Source: Vicinamibacteria bacterium (GTDB taxonomy: Bacteria > Acidobacteriota > Vicinamibacteria > Vicinamibacterales > UBA8438). Taken from it: a stretch of 64,000 nt of DNA. A model generated the notes under the pieces. The model was not told where the DNA came from, searched no databases, and was given only the letters and a program-made list of their open reading frames with translations. Where the stretch lies: contig JAJEEU010000024.1 of NCBI GenBank assembly GCA_022820825.1, forward strand, positions 89,996 through 153,995, in the 5' to 3' direction. The translations under genes and the position numbers were made by a program. This document shows positions 18,119 through 26,249 of the stretch, one piece after another; position 1 is the first letter of the stretch; the number at the start of each line of letters is the position of its first letter.

Positions 18119-18124
18119 CCGGTG

Positions 18125-18613
18125 ATGGACGCCGCGTTCCGCATCGATCCCGCGGTCGAGGCCGACGTGCCGGTCATTCTGGACCTGATCCGGGACTTGG
18201 CCGAGTACGAGAAGCTGTCCGACCAGGTGACGGCGACGGAAGCGGACATCGCCCGCTCACTGTTCGGGGACCCACCGCGCGCCGAGGCAGTCATCGCCCG
18301 CCTGGACGGGGACGCGATCGGCTTCGCGCTGTTCTTCCACAACTACTCGACCTTCCTCGGCCGGCCCGGGCTGTATCTGGAAGACCTGTACGTCCGGCCG
18401 GCGTTCCGCGGCCGCGGCTTCGGCCGCCGCCTGCTCGTCCACCTGGCGCGCATCGCCGTGGACCGCGGCTGCGGCCGCTTCGAATGGTCGGTGCTCGACT
18501 GGACCGAACCCGCCATCGCCGCCTACCGCCGCGCGGGTGCCACCCCGCTCGACGATTGGACCGTCTACCGCCTCACCGGTGACGCCCTCGAGCGGCTGGC
18601 GAGCGAAGCGTAA
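18125..18613 (+). CDS. GNAT family N-acetyltransferase
   Basis: Acetyl-CoA-dependent acetyltransferase of about 162 residues, similar in layout to the spermidine/diamine acetyltransferase group: IRDLAEYEKLSDQVTATEADI near the N terminus, LYLEDLYVRPAFRGRGFGRRLL (beta-4 and acetyl-CoA loop, R/QxxGxG/A as RGRGFG), and WSVLDWTEPAIAAYRRAGA. The start may be ATG 18125 or the GTG three bases earlier. Its last 41 bases overlap, tail to tail, the end of the island gene on the opposite strand. The substrate is not known. Confidence 0.87.
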   Translation: MDAAFRIDPAVEADVPVILDLIRDLAEYEKLSDQVTATEADIARSLFGDPPRAEAVIARLDGDAIGFALFFHNYSTFLGRPGLYLEDLYVRPAFRGRGFGRRLLVHLARIAVDRGCGRFEWSVLDWTEPAIAAYRRAGATPLDDWTVYRLTGDALERLASEA

Positions 18614-19532
18614 CGGTGAATTCGCCATCCTTGTCAAAGAGCGGGTTCGTATCGCTGTAGCCCTCTCTGAGACGTTTCCGCGTCTGATCGGAGAGGAGCT
18701 CCACCGACTGCTCGACTCCTGGTTCCTCGTCGAGTCCCTTGTCCAGCCTGTAGCCGCCTCGATCGGTCAGGACGTACCTGGCGTGGAAGTCGTGCGGTGC
18801 ATCATCACGAATGCGCCAGCGGCATACCCGGATCGACGAGACCTTGCCGAACAGCATGGGTGGCAGGCGGCGCTGACACTGACTTTCGAATTCTTCCCAG
18901 CTCGGCTTCCGATCGTCATCGCGCGCGTGAATCGCGACGTCGACCGCATCGTGAACCGTCTCCGCCGCCAGTTGGATGCACGCTCGTACGACCGGATGCC
19001 ACTTGCCGTTCGAGGGATCGAAGTGCGGATCGATCAAATGCACGTTGCGGCTGTTGCGGACCAGCATCCCAATATGCCGGGCGAGCGGGTCCGGTTCCCG
19101 CAGTACCAGCGCTTCACGCGGTACGTCGAGCTTCGGATGGAGCTCGTCGATGTCCTCTTCGAGAACCACATCCTGATGGTCGTCCGGGTTGCACGTTGAC
19201 AGGATGGCGTGAAACGCATTCGCGCCTGTCTGACTGGCAGTGGCGTTGCGAATCCAGCGTTCGTTCGCCGGCAGAAGCGTCTCGTCATATGCCGCGTCCG
19301 ACGAGACGAACTTGGAGTTCGACTGATCGATGCGCCTGAAGATCCGTTTGCGGTCGTGATCGGCGAGTTCCGTATTCTCACGACACGCGGCCCGGACGAG
19401 TGCCTTCCACTTCTTCCTGCTCGGATAGGCGGCAATCGCCCGCCCGTGCGGGAAGCCCATGAGGTTGAGCGTGTTGCGGCACTTGTCCCAAGTAGCGAGC
19501 ACATCGGGCTCGATGGCGAACGTGTAGAGCAT
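18573..19532 (-). CDS. PLD/MIT-C-like putative nuclease, third gene of the accessory operon
   Basis: A 319-residue protein without signal peptide. Two motifs resemble the phospholipase-D-like (MIT C-terminal-like) fold: VHLIDPHFDPSNGKWHP around residues 164-180, and DFHARYVLTDRGG around 248-260 (H250-x-R252, an HxR variant of HxK), followed by KGLDEEPG. That fold occurs in nucleases and phosphodiesterases. It starts at ATG 19532, overlapping the last base of the ATPase stop, so the two are surely cotranslated. The final dozen residues read through the antisense of the GNAT gene, which suggests the native end was lost at the island edge. The nuclease role is inference; I could not match the full-length family. 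Confidence 0.6.
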   Translation of the reverse strand: MLYTFAIEPDVLATWDKCRNTLNLMGFPHGRAIAAYPSRKKWKALVRAACRENTELADHDRKRIFRRIDQSNSKFVSSDAAYDETLLPANERWIRNATASQTGANAFHAILSTCNPDDHQDVVLEEDIDELHPKLDVPREALVLREPDPLARHIGMLVRNSRNVHLIDPHFDPSNGKWHPVVRACIQLAAETVHDAVDVAIHARDDDRKPSWEEFESQCQRRLPPMLFGKVSSIRVCRWRIRDDAPHDFHARYVLTDRGGYRLDKGLDEEPGVEQSVELLSDQTRKRLREGYSDTNPLFDKDGEFTVTLRSPAARGRHR

Positions 19533-21661
19533 CAGAACAGCTCGTCGTCACGTTCTTCGAAAAACCCCTGCGGCCAGCGGTCGAGGAACTCACCGGTCTC
19601 GTCGATGCGCAGCCGCGTCGCGCGTACCTCGCCGCCGGTCTGTTCCAGGAAGACTACCGACACCTGCTCGGGCTTCAGGGCCGGTTTTCCTTCCGGGAGC
19701 TCGCCGTCGTGCGTCTCCTCGATGCGCCGCAGCAGCCGCAGGATCAGGTGCTCGCTGTGGGTCTCGATCAGGAAAATTCCAGCGCTCGGTTCGCTGGTGA
19801 GGGTTCCTATCGCATCCGGATAGGGATTGAGCGCGGCGACGAACAGGTCGCCGAGCTCCACCTGCATCTTGGGGTGGACGTGCAGCTCCGGCTGCTCGAT
19901 GGCGGTGATCCCGGGCCGTTCCGGATCGAGTGCCGCGGTCACGACCGGCAGGATCTGCGAAACGCCGACACCGATGTCGGAGGTTCGCACGGGAAGCTCC
20001 GATTCCGCGGTCACGATCTCGACCTTCGGCCGTTCCCGCGCCTCCGCGATCGCGCGCACGAGCGCCTTGACGTCGGATGGAGGGTCGCCTTGCTCAAGTT
20101 TGCTGATGCTTGTGCTGAGCTTTGTGACGACTTCAACAAGAAACCGGTAGAACTTGTGTAAGTTTTCAATATTCTTGTTGACTGGAACATCTTGGGCAGC
20201 GTCATTTTGGTTGGTGGACCCGCCATCATGATCGTGACCGGTTCTGATGCGCGCCGCCAATTCATCACGATCGCGACCGTATAGAGTGGCGATTTTCGCT
20301 GCCTCCTTCCGTACCCACCGGTCAACGTCGACGACGCCGTTCTCGTCCCGAAATTCTGCGAGTTGAAATTCTGCGAGACAGCGTTCGTGTAGCCGAATCA
20401 AGCCAACCCAAGGCGCATCTCCCGCAAGCTCGATGGTCGATTTCCGGCGCAACTTGTAACCCGTGTCAAGGCGGCTGGCGTGCGAGAGCCAGTCGTTCAC
20501 GCTCTTGAGTAGATTGCTGTCCGGCAAGGTGGGATGATAGGAATTCTGTCGCACGAGCAGATTCCAGGCAGCCGACCCGTCGCTCCAGCTTCCCTGTTCG
20601 TGTGGGTCCGGTTCGACCGCGGTGTGCGGGCGCAGCTCGCGCACCGGTCCGATGTGGCGGAGGCTTGCCAGTTCGTCTCGCAGGGTGCGTCCGATGCCGA
20701 CGAGCAAGCCAGACGCGAACAGACCAAGATAGTAGATGTCCGGTATGTCTTCGGCGCGGATTGCCAACGGGAGTTCCCATTTTTCTTCCGACAATTTGAG
20801 GACAGAATCCCAATCCGGCAGCGGCGTCTCTTGTCCTTGGCCCATGGCCTTGGCCAGCAGCCGGTAATCGTCGCCTTGCGCCTCTGCTTTTTCGGCCACA
20901 CGGCTAGCGGTTGCCGGTGAGGAGTCTGTCGCGGCCGGATGGAAGCGGTCGAGTAGTGCATGGTTCCAATTGAGCTCGAGCTTCGGCGTTCCAGTGTTGG
21001 ATGCCACGATGCGACCGAAAAGCGTACCCTCTACGGCCACTTCGTAGCCTGTGAGCATGGGTCGGTCGGAGAGGCTTGACCAGCCGATTATCAGCACAAG
21101 GCTGCCCGAGCGGACGTTTGGCGCGGGGTCGTTGTCAAGGATCCAACCTACTCCTTCTGATTCGAAAGGCGCCAATAGGTCGTGCTCGTGCTCGATCATG
21201 GCGTTCCACACCGGCTCCGGCACCATCCAATCATGGAGATTCAACTCGAAGCGCAGCCGGACGACACGATTGAGATCGTGGCCGTGGACGAACTGGCGGA
21301 AACCGCCGAGGTCGACCTGGTCGCCACCGAGCTCCGTCTTGTGAGCGTCCGCGTTTCTGTGGGTCAGGATCTCGTGGGCGTAGCAGAGCGCCTGGAGGAT
21401 CGTGCTCTTTCCGGCGCTGTTACGGCCGAAGAGCAGAGTGATTGGGCGCAGGTCGATCCGGACGGGCGCTCCGATTCCCTTGAAATTCTCGATTTCGATC
21501 GCCGTGATCAGCGGCTTCTGTGGCAGGACGCTTGTCCGGCGTGCCGCGGCAATCACCGCCCTGCCGGCGGCCTCGTCGGCCGGAGTGGCGGCGGCACCAT
21601 TTTGGAGGTCAGCGGCGCGGTCGTGATCTTCTCTTGTTACGGGTTTGGTGTTGTCTGCCAT
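19532..21661 (-). CDS. AAA ATPase with C-terminal DUF3696, second gene of the accessory operon
   Basis: SMC/OLD-like AAA ATPase of 709 residues. After a 50-residue leader comes ITAIEIENFKGIG, Walker A GRNSAGKS (residues 79-86), a long helical middle, then IEQPELHVHP (about 588-597; Walker B with catalytic Glu) and LIETHSEHLILRL. The last 50 residues (RIDETGEFLDRWPQGFFEER) are the DUF3696 signature. ATPases of this kind often pair with nuclease-like effectors in antiviral systems; here the partner is the overlapping PLD-like gene. The ATG at 21661 would lie only three or four bases from the predicted sigma-54 transcript start, so the in-frame GTG at 21556 is an alternative start. G+C is locally low (27 of 60 at 20101-20160). 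Confidence 0.88.
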   Translation of the reverse strand: MADNTKPVTREDHDRAADLQNGAAATPADEAAGRAVIAAARRTSVLPQKPLITAIEIENFKGIGAPVRIDLRPITLLFGRNSAGKSTILQALCYAHEILTHRNADAHKTELGGDQVDLGGFRQFVHGHDLNRVVRLRFELNLHDWMVPEPVWNAMIEHEHDLLAPFESEGVGWILDNDPAPNVRSGSLVLIIGWSSLSDRPMLTGYEVAVEGTLFGRIVASNTGTPKLELNWNHALLDRFHPAATDSSPATASRVAEKAEAQGDDYRLLAKAMGQGQETPLPDWDSVLKLSEEKWELPLAIRAEDIPDIYYLGLFASGLLVGIGRTLRDELASLRHIGPVRELRPHTAVEPDPHEQGSWSDGSAAWNLLVRQNSYHPTLPDSNLLKSVNDWLSHASRLDTGYKLRRKSTIELAGDAPWVGLIRLHERCLAEFQLAEFRDENGVVDVDRWVRKEAAKIATLYGRDRDELAARIRTGHDHDGGSTNQNDAAQDVPVNKNIENLHKFYRFLVEVVTKLSTSISKLEQGDPPSDVKALVRAIAEARERPKVEIVTAESELPVRTSDIGVGVSQILPVVTAALDPERPGITAIEQPELHVHPKMQVELGDLFVAALNPYPDAIGTLTSEPSAGIFLIETHSEHLILRLLRRIEETHDGELPEGKPALKPEQVSVVFLEQTGGEVRATRLRIDETGEFLDRWPQGFFEERDDELF

Positions 21662-21674
21662 CGTGGCTACTTAC

Positions 21675-21690
21675 TGCAACGACCATGCCA
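21675..21690 (-). promoter_or_regulatory. Candidate sigma-54 (-24/-12) promoter
   Basis: On the minus strand the sequence is TGGCATGGTCGTTGCA, that is TGGCAT-N5-TTGCA with GG-N10-GC spacing, matching the sigma-54 consensus TGGCAC-N5-TTGCW at all but one position. It fills the gap between the stop of the sigma-54 activator (21691) and the ATPase start (21661). It would give a transcript for the ATPase and PLD-like genes that depends on the adjacent activator. The short distance to the ATPase ATG is odd. Confidence 0.7.
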
Positions 21691-23214
21691 TCACCGCCCC
21701 CTCGGCGTGGCGGGCAGCGATATATCGTAGCGGTTCAACCAGTTGGTGAGCGTCTGGTAGCTCGGGAGGCCGATCAGCTCGGCGGCGCGGGTCTTGTTGC
21801 CGTTCGCTTCGGCGAGCGCGCGTTCCAGGTAGTGGCGGGCCATGTCCGCCATGAGTTCCGGGAGATCCAGGCCGTTGCCGAGCGGCCGGCCGAGGAGGTC
21901 GGCGGAGTCGCTCCGCACCGTCTGGAGCAGCTCCTCGCGCACGTCGTCGCCGCCGACGACGGCGTGGGGTGACCACAGCGCGAGGCGGTCGATCGTCGCC
22001 TGGAGTTCCCGGACGTTGCCCGGCCAGGCGTGGCGCAGCAGAAGGTTCCTTGCCTGGGGAGAAAGGGTCTTCTGTTCCGCACTCGGCTGGTCGGCGAACT
22101 TGCGGTTGGCTGCGGCCAGGAAGTGGTCGATCAGCGGGGTCAGGTCGCCGGGCCGCTCCCGGAGAGGCGGCAGGCGGATGACGCCGGTGGCGAGCCGGTA
22201 GTACAGGTCTTCGCGGAACCGGCCAGCTTCCACTTCGGCGCCCAGGTCGCGGTTCGTGGCGGCGATGATCCGAACGTCGACCGGGATGGGCTTGTCCGAG
22301 CCCAGCCGCCGAGCGGTCTTTTCCTGCAGCGTGCGGAGGATCTTGACCTGGGCCGCGAGCGGCAACTCGCCGATCTCGTCCAGGAACAGCGTTCCGCCGC
22401 TCGCCGCCTCGAAGTGGCCGGTGCGCGCGCGGTCGGCGCCGGAGAACGCGCCCCGCTCGTGTCCGAACAGCAGTGATTCGACGAGTCCTTCCGGCAGGGC
22501 GCCGCAGTTCACCTCCTCGAACCGCCCGCGCCGCCGCCGGCTGTCGGCATGAATGGCGCGCGCGAACAGCTCCTTGCCGGTGCCCGATGCGCCTTCGATC
22601 AGCACGGTGACATCGTGCGGCGCCACGCGGCGCGCGCGGGCCTTGGCCCGCTCCATCAGGGGGCTTCTGCCGATGATCCCGTCAAACTCGGGCGATGCGG
22701 GCGGCAGGCTGTCGATAAGTCTCTCGAGCTTGTCGTCGGCGTCGCGCAGTAGCGCCGGCACGTACTCCGCGGCGATGTCGAATGGCACGGAGACCGTCCT
22801 GACGCCGGTCCGCTCGTGAGACTGGATGAGCTCGGCGGGGTAGCGCGTCTTGGCCAGCAGCACCCACACCGCCTGCATGGCAGGCGTGCCGGGGCTCACG
22901 TGCACGGTCAGGTCGGCCTCGGCGCCGTACGTCTCCCGCGCAAATTCCATTGCCCGTACTGCGGCTGCATGTATGGCGCCATAGTCGGTGGGGTCGCGCA
23001 GAGGTTCGAAGCGGAGGTGCACCGGCGGCGCGCCGGTCTCCTCGAGCCACGTGTTGTAGGCGCTGTTACTGGCCTGCGGATAGTTCGAGAGGAGCACCAG
23101 CCCGTCGAGCTCGCGGGCGGCGACGGCGCTTGCGATGGGACCGCGACCTGATCGCCGGCCGCTGGCGCAGTCGAGATCCGTCTGGCCGATCCAGGCGAGC
23201 AGAACGCAGGACAT
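21691..23214 (-). CDS. Sigma-54-dependent activator with RtcR-like CARF sensor domain
   Basis: Bacterial enhancer-binding protein of about 507 residues from ATG 23214. Residues 1-155 match the RtcR-type CARF domain in layout: LLAWIGQTDLD at the start, PTDYGAIHAA, then VHVSPGTPAMQAVWVLLAKTRYPAELIQS, which lines up with the HITTGTHVAQICWFLLAEARY part of E. coli RtcR as I remember it. The AAA+ core follows, with Walker A GASGTGKE (208-215), GAFSGA in loop 1 (255-260; Ser for the usual Thr), and LFLDEIGELP. The C terminus is a Fis-type HTH (HYLERALAEANGNKTRAAELIG). RtcR responds to RNA ends and drives rtcBA; here the downstream genes are an ATPase and a PLD-like protein instead. Confidence 0.87.
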   Translation of the reverse strand: MSCVLLAWIGQTDLDCASGRRSGRGPIASAVAARELDGLVLLSNYPQASNSAYNTWLEETGAPPVHLRFEPLRDPTDYGAIHAAAVRAMEFARETYGAEADLTVHVSPGTPAMQAVWVLLAKTRYPAELIQSHERTGVRTVSVPFDIAAEYVPALLRDADDKLERLIDSLPPASPEFDGIIGRSPLMERAKARARRVAPHDVTVLIEGASGTGKELFARAIHADSRRRRGRFEEVNCGALPEGLVESLLFGHERGAFSGADRARTGHFEAASGGTLFLDEIGELPLAAQVKILRTLQEKTARRLGSDKPIPVDVRIIAATNRDLGAEVEAGRFREDLYYRLATGVIRLPPLRERPGDLTPLIDHFLAAANRKFADQPSAEQKTLSPQARNLLLRHAWPGNVRELQATIDRLALWSPHAVVGGDDVREELLQTVRSDSADLLGRPLGNGLDLPELMADMARHYLERALAEANGNKTRAAELIGLPSYQTLTNWLNRYDISLPATPRGR

Positions 23215-23238
23215 CGTTAGATAGTAAAAAACTTCGTG

Positions 23239-23254
23239 AATATAACAAGATATT
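23239..23254. promoter_or_regulatory. AT-rich inverted repeat, possible operator
   Basis: AATAT-AACAAG-ATATT lies in a very AT-rich patch (23215-23265) between the divergent activator start and the VapB-like remnant. It could be an autoregulatory site of the activator or the old operator of a VapB antitoxin. It is only five base pairs per arm. Confidence 0.3.
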
Positions 23255-23270
23255 TGTTTGCTGCGCATCC

Positions 23271-23432
23271 ATGCGGACCAACCTCGTGCTGGATGAAGAC
23301 CTGGTCCGGGAGGCTCCGGAGCTAACCGTAGCGCGTGGCGTACGCCTGTCGGCGATGCTGCTCGTCAGGGAGCCTCTGGTGGGCTCGCCGCGGACTGATC
23401 GGGCTCGTCCTCCCGCAGGGCCTGCTCGATGA
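23271..23432 (+). pseudogene. Degraded VapB-type antitoxin start
   Basis: From ATG 23271 the frame begins MRTNLVLDEDLVREAPELT, very close to the standard start of type II VapB antitoxins (MRTNLVLDD.LVREAL.LTG). It then continues as VARGVRLSAMLLVREPLV, where the usual TKREVV...ALRELV spacing is kept but the residues have decayed. The frame goes on to TGA 23432, but from 23365 it is antisense to the acyl-ligase gene. No VapC toxin follows. This looks like the remnant of a toxin-antitoxin module cut at the island edge. Confidence 0.5.
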
Positions 23433-26196
23433 ACGTCCGCGACGCGTCGCGCAGGCGGACGATTTCCCGCCAGTCGTCCGACTCGGGGACCAGCGGCTTC
23501 CCGAAGGTCATCTTCATCCGGCCCGGCCATACCAGCACCGTGCCGGCGGGGAAGACGTGGCGCGTGCCGCTGATGGCGACGGGGACGACGGGCAGGCCGG
23601 TGTCCACCGCGGCGCGGAAGGCCCCCAGCCGGAACGGCAGCAGGCCGCGGGCGCCGGTGAACGTACCCTCGGGGAACACGAACAGGGAGCGGCCCTCCCG
23701 CAGCGGCTCGACAATGGCCGCGGCGTCGTCGATGCGCTGCGCGTGGTCGCGCTTGTCGAGCCTGATGTGGCCCGCCTTGCGGATGGTCGTGCCCACCAGC
23801 GGGTAGCGCACCAGCTTCCCTTTCACCGCAAAGCGGATGTCGGCGTTCAGGACCGCCATGACAACAACCGGGTCCAGGAAGCTCTGGTGGTTGGCCACGT
23901 AGACCGCTGGCTCGGGATGTGAGCCGTCGAGGCCCTTCACATCCAGCCGGCAGCCGGTGAGCGCCACGATCAGCCGCGTCCAGGCGCCGACGAAGCGCGT
24001 GGGCCAGCGGCCGCTCGGGCCCAGGGCGAGAATTACCCACGCCGGCGGGGCGGTCACGAGCAGCAGCAGCCAGACGTAACCGGTGAAGGCGATCCGGAGC
24101 AGCCGCGAGCCCCACGCGCGGCCGCGGGCGAACGCCGAGCGGGCGAACACCCGCGCCCACTGCGCGAACAGCGGAGAGCGGCCGCTGGCGAGCCGTCCCG
24201 CGACGTAGGCGTCCCGTGTGGCCGCGCGGCGGATCTTGCCGCTCGACGTCTTGAGCACCGCCCCTGGCGGCGCGGGCACGACCACGTTCGGCGGGACGCC
24301 GAGGCCGGCCGTGACGCGGTTCGTCACCTCCGTCCTGATGCGCTGCCGCGCCGCCGCGGCCGTCTGGCGCGTCTCGACGACCACCACGAACTGTTCGGTG
24401 CCGCGCGCCGCGTCGCCGACCCCGAACGCCGCCACGCACCCCTTGCGCACGCCCTCGACACCGCTCGCGATCTCCTCGGCCTCGTGCGGGTGCAGGTTGC
24501 GGCCGGCCTTGATGATGATGTCCTTGTCGCGCCCGGTGACGAACAGCTCGCCGTCGGCGATGTAGCCGATGTCGCCGGTCTCGAGCCAGCCGTCGGCGCC
24601 GATCAGGCCGCGGGTGGCTTCCGGGTTGCGGTAGTACCCGGCGGTGGCCGACGGCCCGCGGAACTGCACGCGTCCGGCCCGGCGCTCCGGGACCGGCGCG
24701 CCGGACTGGTCGACAACGCGCAGCTCGTGCTTCGGGAGCGCAATGCCGCAGGCGACCACGCGCAGCGCGTCGTCGCCGTCCGCGACCGGCTCGGCCCGGC
24801 CGTGCTCCTGGTACGCCGCGCGGTCGATCGTGTCGATCCGCGGGCCGCGCTCGACCGGCGGCACCGCCAGCGCCACCGAGCATTCGGCGAGACCGTAGAC
24901 CGGGCACAGCGCCTCCGGCTTCAGGCCGAGCGGCTCGAAGCGCTTGCGGAAGCGCTCCAGGCTCTCGGGGTGCACGGCCTCCGAGCCGTTCAGCAGGCGG
25001 CGTGCGCTGCTCAGGTCGATGCCCTCCAGCTCGTCGTCGCGGATCCGCGCGCTGCACAGGTCGTAGGCGAAGTTGGGCGCCGGCGACAGCGTGCCCCGGT
25101 GATCGCTGAGCGCCCGGAGCCAGCGGATCGGCCGCGCGAGAAACGCCAGCGGCGACATCAGGATCAGCGGGATGCCCATGTACATGGTGCCCAGCCACGA
25201 GCCGATCAATCCCATGTCGTGATACAGCGGCAGCCAGCTCACCCCGACGTCGCCGGGCCGCGCGCCGAGACCGTGCTCGATGGCCCGGATGTTGGCGAGC
25301 AGATTCGCGTGGGAGAGCAGCACACCCTTGGGGTTGCCCGTGCTGCCCGATGTGTACTGGATGAGGGCCGGCTCGCCGCCGCCGCGCGCCCCGCGGCCGT
25401 AGCGGATCCCCGCCGTGCCCCCGGCCGCGGAAAGCGCATCGGGCGTCACGACGGCCGACAGCGACGGCACCTGCGGCACCAGGACGCCGGCCAGCCGCTC
25501 AATCTCGGTGAACGTGATCAGCAGCCGGGCGCCGGCGTTGCGCAGGATGCCCACCTGGCGCGCGGCGTACTCCTCGATGCGGTTGGCGCGCACTGGCGGA
25601 TAGAGCGGCACGGGGATGCATCCGGCCAGCAGCGTGCCGAGGAAGGTGGGGAAGAACGCCCGCTCGGTCCGCAGCATGATGGCGACGGTCTCGCGCTGCC
25701 CGATGCGCCGCGCCGCCAGTCCGTTCGCCACGGCCACGGCCGCTTCCCACAGCGCGCCGTACGTGATGGGCGTCTCGGTCCCGTCGTCCTCCCGCAGGTG
25801 GATGTGGCTGCGGTCCGGCGTGCGCGTCGCATGCCACTCGAACGCGTCGATGAGCGTGACGGCCGCGGCGGGCGCCGTGGTCGCGGCGGTTGCCGCCGCC
25901 GGTGCGGCGGCCGGCGTTTCCGCGCGTCCGGCGCTGGTGACGGCGGTGACGAGGTCTGCGGGCGTGTCCGCCTCGACCATGAGCTCGTCGCCGAGCCGCA
26001 CGTCGAACGCCTCCTCCAGACGCACCGCCAGCTCCACCCGTTCGAGGCTGCCGATGCCGAGATCCTGCTCCAGGTCGTCGTCCGGGCGCACGCGCCGGTC
26101 ACTGCCGCCGCGGAGCTCGCTGACGAACTCGTCGACGAGGTTGAGCACGCGCGCCTGAACCGCTGCGGGCGACGTTGAGGGGGCTGGCGAGGACAT
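23365..26196 (-). CDS. ACP / acyl-AMP ligase / PlsC acyltransferase fusion
   Basis: A 943-residue multidomain enzyme from ATG 26196. Residues 1-90 are an acyl-carrier domain with the phosphopantetheine Ser50 in LGIGSLERVEL. Residues about 115-690 are an AMP-forming acyl ligase: YTSGSTGNPKG, VYGLAECSVAL, GWLETGDIGYI and KTSSGKIRR with the catalytic Lys. After a hydrophobic stretch (YVWLLLLVTAPPAWVILAL) comes a PlsC-type glycerophospholipid acyltransferase, with NHQSFLDP (HX4D, H770/D775) and FPEGTFTG. It probably activates a fatty acid, loads it on its own ACP and passes it to a lysophospholipid at the membrane. It resembles Aas but lacks the MFS flippase and has the order ligase then acyltransferase. 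Confidence 0.88.
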   Translation of the reverse strand: MSSPAPSTSPAAVQARVLNLVDEFVSELRGGSDRRVRPDDDLEQDLGIGSLERVELAVRLEEAFDVRLGDELMVEADTPADLVTAVTSAGRAETPAAAPAAATAATTAPAAAVTLIDAFEWHATRTPDRSHIHLREDDGTETPITYGALWEAAVAVANGLAARRIGQRETVAIMLRTERAFFPTFLGTLLAGCIPVPLYPPVRANRIEEYAARQVGILRNAGARLLITFTEIERLAGVLVPQVPSLSAVVTPDALSAAGGTAGIRYGRGARGGGEPALIQYTSGSTGNPKGVLLSHANLLANIRAIEHGLGARPGDVGVSWLPLYHDMGLIGSWLGTMYMGIPLILMSPLAFLARPIRWLRALSDHRGTLSPAPNFAYDLCSARIRDDELEGIDLSSARRLLNGSEAVHPESLERFRKRFEPLGLKPEALCPVYGLAECSVALAVPPVERGPRIDTIDRAAYQEHGRAEPVADGDDALRVVACGIALPKHELRVVDQSGAPVPERRAGRVQFRGPSATAGYYRNPEATRGLIGADGWLETGDIGYIADGELFVTGRDKDIIIKAGRNLHPHEAEEIASGVEGVRKGCVAAFGVGDAARGTEQFVVVVETRQTAAAARQRIRTEVTNRVTAGLGVPPNVVVPAPPGAVLKTSSGKIRRAATRDAYVAGRLASGRSPLFAQWARVFARSAFARGRAWGSRLLRIAFTGYVWLLLLVTAPPAWVILALGPSGRWPTRFVGAWTRLIVALTGCRLDVKGLDGSHPEPAVYVANHQSFLDPVVVMAVLNADIRFAVKGKLVRYPLVGTTIRKAGHIRLDKRDHAQRIDDAAAIVEPLREGRSLFVFPEGTFTGARGLLPFRLGAFRAAVDTGLPVVPVAISGTRHVFPAGTVLVWPGRMKMTFGKPLVPESDDWREIVRLRDASRTFIEQALREDEPDQSAASPPEAP

Positions 26197-26249
26197 GGAC
26201 GACCGGTTGACGCCGCACGGCTCGCCGCGCGGCGTGCGGTGCGGCTGCG

